In this document: piece after piece, positions 30,650-44,158 of the stretch | Layout: each line of letters begins with the position of its first letter | Numbering within the stretch: position 1 is the first letter of the stretch | Source: Mycoplasma anserisalpingitidis | GTDB lineage: Bacteria; Bacillota_I; Bacilli_A; Mycoplasmatales; Metamycoplasmataceae | Assembly: GCF_007859615.1 (NCBI RefSeq) | Contig: NZ_CP042295.1 | Span: 496,001-560,000, forward strand | DNA: 64,000 nucleotides | Reading direction: 5' to 3' | Position numbers and translations under genes: made by a program | The notes under the pieces: model-generated | Told to the model about the DNA's origin: nothing | Seen by the model: only the letters and a program-made list of their open reading frames with translations | The model's database searches: none

Positions 30650-31795
30650 ATGAAAAAATATGATGTAGTTATTATAGGAGCTGGTATCATCGGAGCATCA
30701 ATCGCTTACGAGTTATCAAGATATAAACTTGATGTACTAGTAGTTGAAAAAAATCCAAAAGTTGCTGATGAAACTTCATTAGGTAACTCAGGATTAATTC
30801 ACGGAGGTTTTGACCCTGAACCACACAAAATTGAAGCTAAATTAAACTTAGCAGGAAATATTAAATGACAAACAGACTGATTTAAACACTTAAAATTCCC
30901 TAGAGTTAAAATTGACTCATTAATCTTAGCATTCAATGAAGAAGAAATGAAACATGTTCACATGTTATATGATCGTGGATTAGTAAATAAACTTGATCCT
31001 AAAGACTTAAAAGTTCTCACAAGAGAAGAAGTTCTCAAAAAAGAACCTAATGTTAACCCAGAAGTTTTAGGAGCTTTATTATGTACTTCATCAGTTGCTA
31101 TTCACCCAGTTGAAGCAACTAAAGCACTTTTAGGAGCATCAAAACAAAACGGAACTGAATTAAGAGTAAGTTCTGAAGTTACAGATATTAAATATGAAAA
31201 CAATGAATTTACATTAACAATTAATGGAACAGATAAGGTTGTTGCTAAAAAAGTTGTTAATGCTGCAGGACACTATGCTGATGTTCTTGCAAATAAATTC
31301 AACTTTGACGACTTTAAACAAACAACACGTCGTGGAGAATACCGTATTTTAGATAACTATGATAAAAATCTAATTGGTTCAGTATTATTTAAGGTACCTA
31401 CAATTCATGGAAAAGGTGTTATCGTTGCACCTACATTAGATGGACACTACTTAGTTGGACCTACAGCTGAAGAAGGTGTGCCACGTGAAGATACAAGACT
31501 TGTTACAAGAGAAAAATACGATTATATCGGAGAAATTGGAAAGAAAATTGTTCCATCACTTAAATTAGATAGAACAATAATGACACTTTCAGGTTCACGT
31601 CCAATTGATGTTGAAACAAACGACTTTGTTATCCGTAAGTCAAAAAACAACCCAGACTTTGTTTTAGCCGCTGGTATGCAATCACCTGCACTTAGTTCGG
31701 CTCCATCAATTGCTGAAGAAATAGTTAAATTACTTGATTTAAAACTTGAAAAACGTGAAGATTTCAAACCAGATTATGAAATTGACGTATTCTAA
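30650..31795 (+). CDS. glpO: Glycerol-3-phosphate oxidase (FAD-dependent)
   Basis: This is a 381-residue flavoprotein. The N-terminal FAD motif is VVIIGAGIIGASIAYEL, and GNSGLIHGGFD fits the DAO/GlpO family. It lies directly before glpK and glpF and is short like the mycoplasma GlpO enzymes, which oxidise glycerol-3-phosphate with O2 to dihydroxyacetone phosphate and H2O2. In mycoplasmas GlpO activity is linked to cytotoxicity. Two TGA codons (WQTDW) are Trp. Other FAD oxidases of this fold cannot be fully excluded, but the operon context is strong. Confidence 0.9.
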
Positions 31796-31817
31796 AAATT
31801 AATTAGAAAAGGTAAAT

Positions 31818-33344
<1,527 letters not shown>

Positions 33345-33347
33345 AAA

Positions 33348-34133
33348 ATGGGAACAGCCTTTTTAAGTGAATTTATAGGAACAATGGTTCTTATAATTCT
33401 AGGTAATGGTGTTTGTGCAAGTGCAAACTTCAAAAATATGTTTGCACACAAAACACAAAATTGGGTATTAATTACTTTTGGATGAGCTATCGCCGTATTT
33501 GGTGGTATTGTTGCATCACAAGCATTCACTGGTTCAGTAGCACACTTAAACCCAGCAGTTACTGTTTGAAGTTTAATTAAAGCATTTGCTGATGGTACTA
33601 CAAGTAGCGTAGGAACAGTTATTGGTACACATGTTCTTTACATTGTAGGTCAAATTGTTGGAGCATTTGTAGGACAAGTTATTCTTAATGTTATTAACTG
33701 AAATCACATTAAAGAAAATGAACTTAGTGCATTAAAAGGTTCATCATGTACAGGTCCTTCACACCAAGGTAAATTTGCACAAAACATGATGTATGAATTC
33801 CTTGGTACAGCAATCCTTATTGGAATTATTCATGCTGGTTCATTAAATCCTAATTTCGCAGTTTTAGGATCTATGGGAGTTCCATGAATCATTTTAGGAA
33901 TCGGTATGTCTCTTGGTTCAGCTACAGGTTATGCAATTAACCCAGTTAGAGATTTAGTTCCAAGATTAGTATACTTCTTAACAGTTAAATTAATGTTCAA
34001 AGATGTTAAAGATGCACCTAGTGCAGATTGAAAATATGGTTTATTAGTTCCAGGTTTAGCACCTTTATTAGCCGGAGTTGTAGTTCCATTAGTATTCATG
34101 GCTTTCAAAGCAATGAATGTTCTAACTGCATAA
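33348..34133 (+). CDS. glpF: Glycerol uptake facilitator (aquaglyceroporin)
   Basis: This is a 261-residue MIP-family channel with six hydrophobic segments. The first pore motif is HLNPAVTVW (NPA). The second is [14 protein letters not shown] instead of NPA, with the Arg kept. The N-terminus [17 protein letters not shown] is typical. It brings glycerol in by facilitated diffusion for GlpK to trap. It is the last gene of the operon. Confidence 0.95.
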
Positions 34134-34160
34134 TTCAATAAATTAATAACTCATTATAAA

Positions 34161-34190
34161 AAATAGTTGGCAAATTAATGTCAACTATTT
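34161..34190. terminator. Bidirectional terminator between glpF and folD
   Basis: AAATAGTTGGCA and TGTCAACTATTT pair with one G-T wobble around AATTAA, with T/A runs on both sides. Confidence 0.75.
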
Positions 34191-34209
34191 TTATTCATTA
34201 AATGTAGAA

Positions 34210-35046
34210 TTATTTAATAGAATCTACTAAGTTTTTAAGAAGACAAACAACCGTCATTGGGCCAACACCACCAGGAACTGGAGTGATTGCTGCAACTTTA
34301 TCTTTAACACTTTCAAAATCTACATCACCGGAAATAACATCAGGTAAATGATCGTCTAAATTAGTACCAACATCGATAACTATAGCGCCATCTTTAACAT
34401 TAGCAGCCTTAACTAATTTAGCTTCACCCGCAGCAACAACTACAATATCAGCATTTTCAACACCCTTAATACCTGTGTGTTCATCATAAGTAGCGACTGA
34501 AGCACCCATTCTTTTAATAATGTGAGCTACAGGTTTACCAACTAAATAACTTCTACCAATAACAGCAACTCTTTTATCTTCAACTTCAATGTTGTAGTGT
34601 TCCATTAATTCAAGAACAGCTCTAGCGGTCGCTGGAACAAAGAATTTGTCTTTAGTTCTTGAACCGTTGTACAAGGCAAATTCATTTCTATTACTTAAGC
34701 CATCGATATCTTTTTCATATGGAATTGCATCCATTATAACTTGAGTTGGAATATGTTTAGGTAATGGTAATTGAACAATTATTCCATCACTATAGTCATT
34801 AATTGAATCCATTTTTTTAAGTAGTCTGTCTTGACTAATTGATTCATCATATTTGTATAAAGTAGCTTCAATACCTAAATATTCGGCCTTTTTAATTTTA
34901 TTTTGAACATATTTATTTGAAGCTGGATTATCACCAACTTGAACAATACCAAGACGTATTTTTCTTGGTAAATTCATTGAATCAATCTCATTTTTTAATT
35001 TTTCTAACTCTCTTTTAGCTAACTCGACACCACTTAATATTTGCAT
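34210..35046 (-). CDS. folD: Methylenetetrahydrofolate dehydrogenase / cyclohydrolase
   Basis: This is a 278-residue bifunctional enzyme linking methylene- and formyl-tetrahydrofolate. Signatures: VGDNPASNKYVQNKIKKAEY (Tyr and Lys of the active site), GIIVQLPLPKHI, EKDIDGL, VIGRSYLVGKPVA and TPVPGGVGPMTV. Its start overlaps the 3' end of valS by 13 nt, so the two are co-transcribed. SYLVGKP replaces the usual S-x-IVGKP and is minor. Confidence 0.97.
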   Translation of the reverse strand: MQILSGVELAKRELEKLKNEIDSMNLPRKIRLGIVQVGDNPASNKYVQNKIKKAEYLGIEATLYKYDESISQDRLLKKMDSINDYSDGIIVQLPLPKHIPTQVIMDAIPYEKDIDGLSNRNEFALYNGSRTKDKFFVPATARAVLELMEHYNIEVEDKRVAVIGRSYLVGKPVAHIIKRMGASVATYDEHTGIKGVENADIVVVAAGEAKLVKAANVKDGAIVIDVGTNLDDHLPDVISGDVDFESVKDKVAAITPVPGGVGPMTVVCLLKNLVDSIK

Positions 35047-37520
35047 CTAAGTTCCTCCTCATAAATTTTTAGTTCTTCTTGATATTTTTCAAGCTTATCT
35101 TTTTCTGCTTGAACTTTTTCAATAGGAGCTTTTTCAGTAAAGTTTTTATTATTCAACATGTTTGAAGCTCTGTTTATTTCAAACTTAACTTTTTCAATCT
35201 TTTCAATTAATCTTTGTTTATTAATTTCTTTTTGATTAGCATCAATCTCAATAAATAAATTACCAGAATTTAATGCAAAAATTGCATCATTATTTTGTTT
35301 GAATTCAGCACTAGCCATTTTTCTAATTGTATCTTTTGCAACTTCATTTAACTCATTATCAAAGAAATAATTAATAATTTCTTTCTTAGATATTTGATTT
35401 TCTTCACGATATTTTCTAATTGTTGAAATAATTTCAATCAAAGTATCGATATATTCAACATTTTCGAATTCTTCTAATTTAGGTCAATTATTTTCTAATA
35501 ATTCTTCATTATAAATATCACTAAATAATCTATCGGTTATAAAGGGCATAAATGGATGAAGAATAATTAAAATATTTTTAAGAATTTCTAAAGATACTTT
35601 TTTAGAAGCGTTTGATTTAATTAATTCAATATATCATGAGCTAAAGTCATTGTATATAAATTTATTGACTTCAGCGCACATTAATGTAAATTCATATTTT
35701 TCCATGAATTTATCGATATTGTTTTGTAAAGCAATAATTTTATTTGTAATTCATTTATCTGCATCGGTGTATTCAGAATTATTATTGTCTTCCATCTCAC
35801 AAATGTATCTGGCAATATTCCACAATTTATTATTCATTGCTCAAGCTACTTGAATTTTTTCTGGAGAATATCTAATATCCATTCCTGGAGTAGTGTTTGC
35901 AATTAAGAATCATCTTAAAGCATCGGAACCGTATTTATCAACCACATCCATTGGGTCAATACCATTATTCAATGATTTAGACATTTTTCTATTTTGTTCA
36001 TCTCTGATAAGACCATGAAGTAAAACATGTTTGAAAGGTTTTTCATTTTGGAATTCTAAACCAAAAAGATACATACGCGCAATTCAGAAGAAAATTAAAT
36101 CATAACCAGTTACTAATACATCACCAGGATAATATCTTTTTAATTTTTCATCACTATCTGGTCAACCTAAGAAAGCAAATGGAGCTAAACCGCTTGAGAA
36201 TCATGTATCAAGTACATCGGGGTCTTGAATTCAACCTTCACCCGGACATTCAATTTGAACTTTAATTTCATTTCCTTTATATCAACAAGGTATTTGGTGT
36301 CCTCACCATAATTGTCTAGAAATAGTTCAATCATAAACATTTTCCATTCATTGTTTTAATGTATTTTCAAAACGTGAAGGGAAAAATTCAACTTTTTTTC
36401 CACCTTTAAGATGATTTAAAATATCACTAGCAAATTTGTCCATTTTAACAAATCATTGAGGCATAACAAGAATTTCAATTGGTGCCTTACTTCTATCACT
36501 ATAACCAACATTAGAAATTGAATTTTCAACTTTAGTTAAATAATGATTTATTTCAAGATATTTTGCAATTGCTTCACGCGCAGCAAATCTTTCTAATTTA
36601 TCAAATTCACTTCCTGGAGCATTAATATACCCTTTTTTATCGATAGTTTCAAGAATTTCTAAATTATGTTTTTTAATAATTTCAATATCAACTTCAGCAT
36701 GTGCTGATAATTTCATAACACCTGAACCAAAATCTTTATCAACATAACTATCTTCAATAATAGGTAATCTTCTCTTTGTAATTGGATGAATAGCAAATTT
36801 TCCTTGAAGATGTTTATATCTAGTATCTTCTGGATTGTAAACTAAAGCTACGTCTGAAAGTAAAGTTTCAGTTCTAACTGTTGCAACTTCTAAAAATTGT
36901 TCTGAATTTTCAATAAAGTACTTAATATAGTACATTTTTTGTTCAGTTGGTTTATTAACAACTTCAATATTTGATAAAGCTGTTTCAAGTTCTGGATCTC
37001 AATTTATTGCCTTAACATCTCTATAAATTAATCCTTTGTTATATAACTCAATAAAAACTTTTAAAACTGCATTATTAGCGCTTTCATCTAGAGTAAATCT
37101 TTCATTAGAATAATCAAGAGCAAGTCCTAACGATGACCATTGCTTTCTAAAGGTTGCTGCGTATTCATCTTTTCAATCTCAAACTAATTTAAGAAAGCCT
37201 TCTCTTCCTAAATCATGTCTAGTTAAACCTTTATTTTCATATAAAGTTTGTTCAACTTTAGCTTGTGTAGCAATTCCTGCGTGATCCATCCCAGCAATTC
37301 AAAATACATCAAAGTTATTTAATTTTTTATAACGAATAATTGTGTCAGGAATATACGAATCTAGTGCGTGACCTAGGTGTAATTTACCTGTTACGTTTGG
37401 TGGTGGTAAAAGAATTGAAAAAGGTTTTTTTCTCTCATCATGATCCATGAAAAATCTTTTTTCTTGTCATTTTTTTTCAATATTTTTTTCAACTTCTTTA
37501 TGATTATAAATTTTTTCCAC
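35034..37520 (-). CDS. valS: Valyl-tRNA synthetase
   Basis: This is an 828-residue class I synthetase. [17 protein letters not shown] contains the HIGH motif in its ValRS form, and RKMSKSLNN is KMSKS. The C-terminal coiled-coil arm that is typical of ValRS is present ([17 protein letters not shown]). The start is GTG at 37520: AGAGGA lies just upstream and no ATG fits. At least 13 TGA codons are read as Trp, which makes it a good internal proof of the code. It overlaps folD. Confidence 0.96.
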
Positions 37521-37679
37521 GATGTCCTCTTTTTTACAAAATATATATTTAAAATATTTATTTATATTTTACCACAAATATGACATTTACAGTTCCATAC
37601 ACTAATTATGGAAGTTTTATAATGATTTTTCTAATATTTTAGGTAGAATTAACTTATCAAAATAAAAAAGAGGTATTTT

Positions 37680-39065
37680 ATGAAAAAAATAAAAAATAAA
37701 TTATTGCTAATTGGTTCTGTAGTATCTACTTCTTCTTTTTTAGCTTTATCAGCTTCATGTTCAAATAAAAATGAAGAAGAAATCAAAGTAGAAAATCCAA
37801 ATGATAATACTCAAGATGAATTAAAAATTAATTTCGATAATGAATTTTTACTTAACTTAGATAAAGAATACTTTAATTTTAAATTAATTGAAACTTATCA
37901 AGAAAATAATAAAGAAAAACTTCAACAAAATTACATTGATTTTATGAAGAAAACTTTTGATTTGATTAAGCAATTAATTAATAATTTAAAAGAAGTTATA
38001 ACACCTATCTCTTCAAAAGAAACTGAAACTATGAAAGAATTGGTTAATAGTATTGATGCTTTATTAACTGATATAGAAGAAGTAATCAAAATAGATACTA
38101 ATGAAAAGTTTGATGAATTCCAAAGTAAATCAAACAAGATTAATGACGCTTCTCTTTCAAATCTTTTACAAAAAGTAAATTTAGCTGTATTAGATTCAAA
38201 CAATGAATTTGACGATTCAATGAAGCAAAAAATATCACAATACAGTCTTAAACACCAAAAAGATTTACTTTATAAATCAACTGAACTCGATCTACAAAAT
38301 CAAAAATCAGTTATCGAATATGTTAAAGCAAATAACTCAGATTTATATCAACTAGCTAATGAATTATTTCAAATTAAATCTCAAGATAAAATTTTAGTTC
38401 TAATAAATAAAGCAATTGAAAACTTAGATAGCGAAAATAGTGAAACTTTATCCGATTCACTTTTAAGTTATCAAGCAACTCTAAAAGTATTGAGTTATGC
38501 AGAATTAATTCAGAATAATAATATTAAAAATGGTTTGGTTTTACCACAAAAATTAAATCATAATATACCTTTCGATGCCAATCCAGCATTTGTGACAACT
38601 ATTGAATCTTGAAAATTAATTGAAAATGATTTAGATTCATCAAATGAAAATTCAATTTTTATTAAAAATTCTAAGGAAGAAATCGTTGGTATTAAATATT
38701 TGAAAAATAATAATAGATTTATTTCAAACCAAGATGAAGATATTGATGAAGAATTAACAATTTCGATAGCAAATATTGTAAATGAAGTATTAAAAAGAAA
38801 CCCAAAATTAAAAAGCGTTACTAGAATCAAAGCAACTGATAACGGACCAATTTTAATAACAAATCTAAATAATCAAGTGGTTTCGAACCTAGAAGAAGTT
38901 AAAAGCGAAAATTCAACTACAAACAAAATAACTATAAAAAGAACTGAAGGACAAATAAATGTTTTTGCTCAATATCCTTTAATTCTTCAACAGCTTTTAA
39001 ATTCAAATTTAATACAAATTTCTCAAGATGATCTTAATTTTATAGTACTAATTTTCAATTACTAA
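37680..39065 (+). CDS. Hypothetical surface lipoprotein
   Basis: This is a 461-residue protein. The signal peptide is MKKIKNKLLLIGSVVSTSSF followed by LALSASC, a lipobox with Cys27. AAGAGG lies 7 nt before the ATG. The mature part is mostly helical, acidic and Asn/Lys/Gln-rich, with no recognised domain. One TGA (IESWKLIEND) is Trp. It is exported and lipid-anchored; the role is unknown. It is a monocistronic unit with its own terminator. Confidence 0.8.
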
Positions 39066-39070
39066 TTTAT

Positions 39071-39098
39071 GGTTAATTTTCTTAAATTAACCTTTTTT
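39071..39098 (+). terminator. Rho-independent terminator of the lipoprotein gene
   Basis: GGTTAATTT-TCTT-AAATTAACC followed by T6. Confidence 0.85.
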
Positions 39099-39175
39099 AT
39101 ATACCTTTTTAACAAGCGTAATATTATTCAAAAATAATGTAAAATTTAAGTAATATTTATAATGAATGGAGCAAT

Positions 39176-40456
39176 ATGTTTTTTAAAATTAAAGGTACAA
39201 AAGATTATGATAAATATGATGTTGCTTTAAGAGATGATATTTACAATAATTTTAATAATTTAATTAAAATTTATAATTTTAAAATGATTGATACTCCTAT
39301 TTTTGAGGCTACTGAATTATTCAAACGCTCAAATGAATCAAGCGATATGGTTCGTAAGGAAATGTATGATTTTCTTGATAAGGGTAAACGTTCAATTTGT
39401 CTTAGACCAGAAGGAACTGCGCCATTTATTCGTGCTTTAATTGAAAATAAATGATATGTAGATCAAAATAAATTCGCTTATTTTGGTCCGATGTTCAGAT
39501 ACGAACAACCTCAAAAAGGGCGTTATCGTCAATTTATACAAGCGGGAATTGAATATTTATCTAATAAAAATCCATTGTATGATGTTGAAGTAATTTTAAT
39601 GGCAAAAGAAATAATTGAAAAATATTTTGACTTCGATAAGGAAATTGAATTAAAAATTAATTCAATTGGTGATCTTGAAACTAGACAAAAATACGAAAAT
39701 GACGTTTACAATTTTCTTCTTCCATATTACGAGCAATTAACTCAAACAAGTAAAGAAAGATTAAATGAACGTAAAGTTTTAAGAATTCTTGATGATAAAA
39801 TTGATTCAAAACATAAGTTTATGAATGACTGTCCAAAAATTATTGATTATTTAAGTCCTAGTTCACGGGATTACTTTGATGCAATTTGTGATAAACTTAA
39901 AAATCAAAATATTAAATTTACTGTTTCTACTGATTTAGTGAGAGGCTTGGATTATTATGACGAATTAGTTTTTGAATTTGTCGTTAAAACTCAAGAAAAT
40001 GAATTAACTGTTCTTGGTGGTGGGAGATATTCAAAGCTAATTAACGAACTTGGCGGTCCTGACCTTTCAAGTATTGGATTTGGTCTTGGTGTTGATCGTA
40101 TGATGGCTCTGATTAAAGATCTCCACCCAGAAATAAATGAAAAATTATTAAAAAATGTGGATTCAGTTGAAGTTTTTGCAACAACAAGTACAGACGAAAT
40201 CGAAAATAAAAATATTATTTTTGAATTAGTTAATAATTTGAGAAAAAACAATATTAGTGTTGAATTTAATCCTGATGAAATTAAGATTAAGAAAATTTTT
40301 AATCATGCTCAAAAATATAATGCTAAATTTTTATTATTTGATGATATTAAAGTGGAAAATAAAATATTACTAAAAAATTTAGAAACTAAAGAAACATATC
40401 AGTTAGAAAAAAATGATTCGATTTTAACAAACATCATGAACTTATTAAAAAAATAA
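39176..40456 (+). CDS. hisS: Histidyl-tRNA synthetase
   Basis: This is a 426-residue class II synthetase. Motif 1 region [32 protein letters not shown], motif 2 [32 protein letters not shown] (histidine A) and motif 3 [12 protein letters not shown] are present. TGGAGCAAT precedes the ATG. aspS starts 12 nt after its stop, so the two are probably one operon. Confidence 0.97.
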
Positions 40457-40468
40457 CTAAGGATAATT

Positions 40469-42166
40469 ATGAAAAAAGAAATTAAAAACAATGAATTAAG
40501 AATAGAAAATGTTGGTCAAAAAGTTACTCTCTACGGTTGAGTTGCTAACAAAAGAAGATTTGGTGAATTAAATTTTGTTGACTTAAGAGATAAATATGGA
40601 ATTACTCAATTGGTTTTTAATAAACCAATTAATTTCTCAAAAGAAAGTGTTTTAGAAGTACAAGGTTTGGTTGTTGAAAGAAAAGATAAAAACCCAAACT
40701 TAGAAACTGGTGATATTGAAGTGGTAGTTGAAGACTTCGTAATTCTTTCAAGTGCAGCTGAGTTGCCTTTTTCAGTTAAGGATGAAATTGAAGTTAAAGA
40801 AGATTTAAGACTAAAATATAGATATTTAGACTTAAGAAGACCAGTGATGCAAAAAACTCTTGCACTTAAAAATAAAATTTTCTATCACATTAGAGAATAT
40901 ATGCAAGAAAATGACTTCACTGAATTAGAAACCCCTATGTTGGCTAAGGCTACACCAGAAGGTGCTAGAGACTTTTTAGTTCCAACTAGAACTCGAGGAA
41001 CATTCTTTGCTTTACCACAATCACCTCAATTATTCAAACAATTATTAATGGTAGCTGGTTTTGAAAGATACTATCAATTTGCAAGATGTTTTAGAGACGA
41101 AGACTCTAGAAAAGATAGACAACCAGAGTTTACTCAATTGGATATTGAAGTAAGTTTTATGTCTGTTGAAAAATTCCAAGAAATGGTTGAAGGTTTATTC
41201 AAACACTTCATGAAGAAAATAGGTCATGAAATTAAAACTCCATTCCAAAGATTGAAATTTGATGATTGTATTAGAGATTATGGGACAGATAAACCTGACT
41301 TAAGGTATGAGTACAAAATTATTGATATTGATTCATTCTGTAATAATACAGATTTTAATGTAATTAAAGAAGCAAAAAGCAAGAGAATGCTTAAGGTTCC
41401 ATCGATAATTTCTAAGAAAGATTTTAAATCTCTTGAAGAGATTGCTAATAAAAATAAAGCAAAGATATTATTCTATTTTGTAGTTGAAAATGGTGTGGTA
41501 TCACACTCAAACTTTGCTAAAAAAGTTTCTGATGAAGTAAATAAACTAATCCAAATTCATGGTGATGGTTCATATTTTATTGTTGCTGACGAATTTGAAA
41601 ATGCTTCAAAAGCTCTTGGTGCAGTTCGTGTTGAATTAAACAATATGTTTAACTATGCACGCGATGAATATAACTTTAGTTGAATTGTTGATTGACCAAT
41701 GTTTGAGTACGATGAAACATTTAAACGTTGACAAGCAGCGCACCACCCATTCACTCAATTTGATAATATTCTAGAAGAAATTAATACATTAGAACTTTCA
41801 AAATTACGTGCCAAAAGCTACGACTTAGTATTAAACGGATTTGAATTAGGGTCTGGTTCTGCTAGAATTAGCGATCCACAAATGCAAGAGAAAATGTTTG
41901 AACTTATTGGTATGTCTAAGGAAGAACAAGAATCAAAATTCGGTTTCTTCCTTAAAGCGTTTAATTATGGAGTTCCACCACACTGTGGAATTGGTTTGGG
42001 TATGGACAGATTAACAATGATTTTAGCCAACCACAAAACAATAAGAGATGTTATTGCATTCCCTAAAAACGCAAAAAATCAAGACGTATTTACTGAAGCT
42101 CCAAGCGGAGTTTCTGAAGAACAACTTCAAGAATTATTTATTAAAGTTATTCAAGAAGAAAATTAA
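40469..42166 (+). CDS. aspS: Aspartyl-tRNA synthetase
   Basis: This is a 565-residue class II synthetase of bacterial type: OB-fold anticodon domain (VTLYGWVANKRRFGELNFVD), FALPQSPQLFKQLLMVAG, RCFRDEDSRKDRQPEFTQLD (motif 2), a GAD-type insertion, NGFELGSGSARI and GLGMDRLTMIL (motif 3). Three TGA codons around 41680-41735 are Trp. CTAAGGATAATT precedes the ATG. Confidence 0.97.
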
Positions 42167-42176
42167 TCGAATGAGT

Positions 42177-42210
42177 AAAAAAGTTGACAATAATAGAGTC
42201 AACTTTTTTT
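42177..42210 (+). terminator. Rho-independent terminator after aspS
   Basis: AAAAAAGTTGAC and GTCAACTTTTTT form a 12-bp stem; T7. The converging azoR gene has a weaker hairpin with TACC and GGTA arms at about 42243-42260. Confidence 0.85.
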
Positions 42211-42268
42211 ATTTCCTTGCATATTCCTTTATTTGAATAAAAAAATACCATTCAAGGTAATTTTAGTA

Positions 42269-42865
42269 TTATAAATTTTCAACAAGTGAATTAATTTTAT
42301 TATCATATTCATTGATTAATTCACCATTATTTAATGAATTTGCTAAATTAACTTTAGTTCCAGCAACCAAAAGTGATTGAACCTTTTTTGCACCTAAAAA
42401 CTTAAAGGTACCTTCAAGTCAACCTAAATGGTTTCCTCAAGAATATCAACCTTCAGGAGCTCCTTGTGAAGCAATAATAGTTACATCAATATTAGTTAAT
42501 AAACCAATAGCATCACCTTTTTTGCTATATTTGTATGAAAATGTTTGGTCTGCAACTGAAATAGCATCGATAAAGTTTTTTACAATTGTCGATGGACCGA
42601 AATTTATCATTGGAACAGAAATAATAACTTTATCAACTTCTTTCATTTTTGCAATTCACTTTGCACTTTCAACGTCTGTATAATAGGTTGAAAATGATTT
42701 TTGCGTTAAGAACACATCTGCTAATTTAGTTTTAGCTAAGTTGATTACTTCAATTTCAGCATCTTGATATTTAGATTCTACTTTGTCAACAAAATAGTCA
42801 ACAACTTTATTTGAAAATGAATTAGCATCTGCTACTAGATTTCCTTTAAGTACTAAAACCTTCAT
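42269..42865 (-). CDS. azoR: FMN-dependent NADH-azoreductase-like flavoprotein
   Basis: This is a 198-residue flavodoxin-fold quinone reductase/azoreductase relative (often labelled acpD in older annotation). KVLVLKGNLVADANSFSNKV is the FMN phosphate loop, SVPMINFGPSTIVKNFIDAI is the conserved PMYNFxxPxxLKxxID region, and IIASQGAPEG follows. It is cytoplasmic and NAD(P)H-dependent; the natural substrate is unknown. Two or three TGA codons are Trp. It starts 38 nt after the PTS gene upstream and may share its transcript. Confidence 0.85.
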
Positions 42866-42902
42866 ATTACCTCACTTTCAAAATTATATTAATTTAATCT
42901 TA

Positions 42903-43799
42903 TTATTTTGTAATAACAGCAACAACTTCGTTTGCTTTTGAAACTTTTTTAACTTCTGTAAAGTTTGTGAATTTAGATTCATTAGTTGCTATCAAAATAA
43001 CATTTGGATTTAAATTGTCTTGTAAAATTCTCTTTACATTAACAGTAGCTAATTTTTGACCTTTTTGGATCTTATCGTTTTGACTTACAAATGTTTCAAA
43101 TCCGATTCCACCTAAGTTAACTGTGTCAATACCGATGTGAATTAAAAGACTTAAACCATTAGGCGATACAATTCCATAAGCGTGTTTTGATGGGAAACAC
43201 ACTTCTAATGTACCATCAACTGGTGAAATAATGTCAACCGTTTCTTTTTTAGAAATGTCAAACACAATTCCATCACCTAACATTTTTTCACTAAATACAC
43301 CGTCATTTAATGTTTCAAGACCAACTACTTTTGCATCAGTAATACCTAAAATTTCAACACTGTCAACATTTTCTTCAGCTTTTTTAGAAGAACATGTTCC
43401 GTCTGGACATTTTTCTTCTTTAGCTGCTTCTTGAACTGCTTTAGGTGCTAAGTTACCTTCTTGAACTTTCACATTACTTGCTTCAATTTTTTTGAAGTAT
43501 GTAATGAATTTACGAACTTCTAAGTTAACTTCGTCAGCTCTTTCACCTAACTTAATATCAACATATCTTGGTCCAACAATTGTAACTTTTTCAGCTCCAA
43601 TTTTTTCTAATTCTGCTACATTAATTTTTGAACTATCTTTAACATCGTATCTTAAGCTTGTAGCTCCATTGTTAAATCCAGTAATGTTACTAATTCCACC
43701 AAGATTTGCAACTAAATCTTGAATAAATTGTGAAGGAATTTCAGATGGTTGTTCATCCTTCTTAGCAAACATTGATTTAATTTTATTTAAAAAACTCAT
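42903..43799 (-). CDS. PTS IIA (glucose type) fused to a degenerate IIB domain
   Basis: This is a 298-residue protein. Residues about 25-105 look like a glucose-type EIIB, but the phosphorylated Cys is missing: GFNNGATSLRYDVKD stands where family members have NCATRLR. Residues about 145-298 are an EIIA-Glc (Crr) domain with its two histidines in VCFPSKHAYGI and LLIHIGIDTVNLGG; the latter is the phosphorylation site. A linker contains CPDGTC. It probably relays phosphate from HPr or acts as a regulator; direct IIB transfer looks impossible. TAAGGAGTAATA precedes the ATG. There is no IIC domain. Confidence 0.85.
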   Translation of the reverse strand: MSFLNKIKSMFAKKDEQPSEIPSQFIQDLVANLGGISNITGFNNGATSLRYDVKDSSKINVAELEKIGAEKVTIVGPRYVDIKLGERADEVNLEVRKFITYFKKIEASNVKVQEGNLAPKAVQEAAKEEKCPDGTCSSKKAEENVDSVEILGITDAKVVGLETLNDGVFSEKMLGDGIVFDISKKETVDIISPVDGTLEVCFPSKHAYGIVSPNGLSLLIHIGIDTVNLGGIGFETFVSQNDKIQKGQKLATVNVKRILQDNLNPNVILIATNESKFTNFTEVKKVSKANEVVAVITK

Positions 43800-44158
43800 T
43801 ATTACTCCTTATTAATTAGTAAATTAATACTGGTTAATTATAATACATTAAATTCATTAAAATATTTTTAACATCCTTGTTATTATTTTGTTATGGTTTT
43901 TTTTCCATAAATGCAATTAAAAACAATGATTTAAGATAAAAGTTTTACACAAAAACACCATAATAAAACTATCTAAAGTAAATTTATTTTTTATTAAAAT
44001 TAATATTTCACATTAATTAATTTTACAAATATTTTATTTATAAATAACATTACAAAACAACTCCAAAACAATTTATTTACCGATTAATCAATATGTTGAA
44101 AATTTATAATAAATATTGCTATTAAAAAATAAATAAAAATATATAATAACAATTAATT
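43800..44158. promoter_or_regulatory. Divergent promoter region, no gene
   Basis: A minus-strand TATAAT lies at 43842-43837 for the PTS gene. A plus-strand TATAAT lies at 44142-44147, 11 nt before the gmk start and without a Shine-Dalgarno. Between them the sequence is extremely AT-rich with a small TTATGG...CCATAA hairpin near 43890. I see nothing else. Confidence 0.55.
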
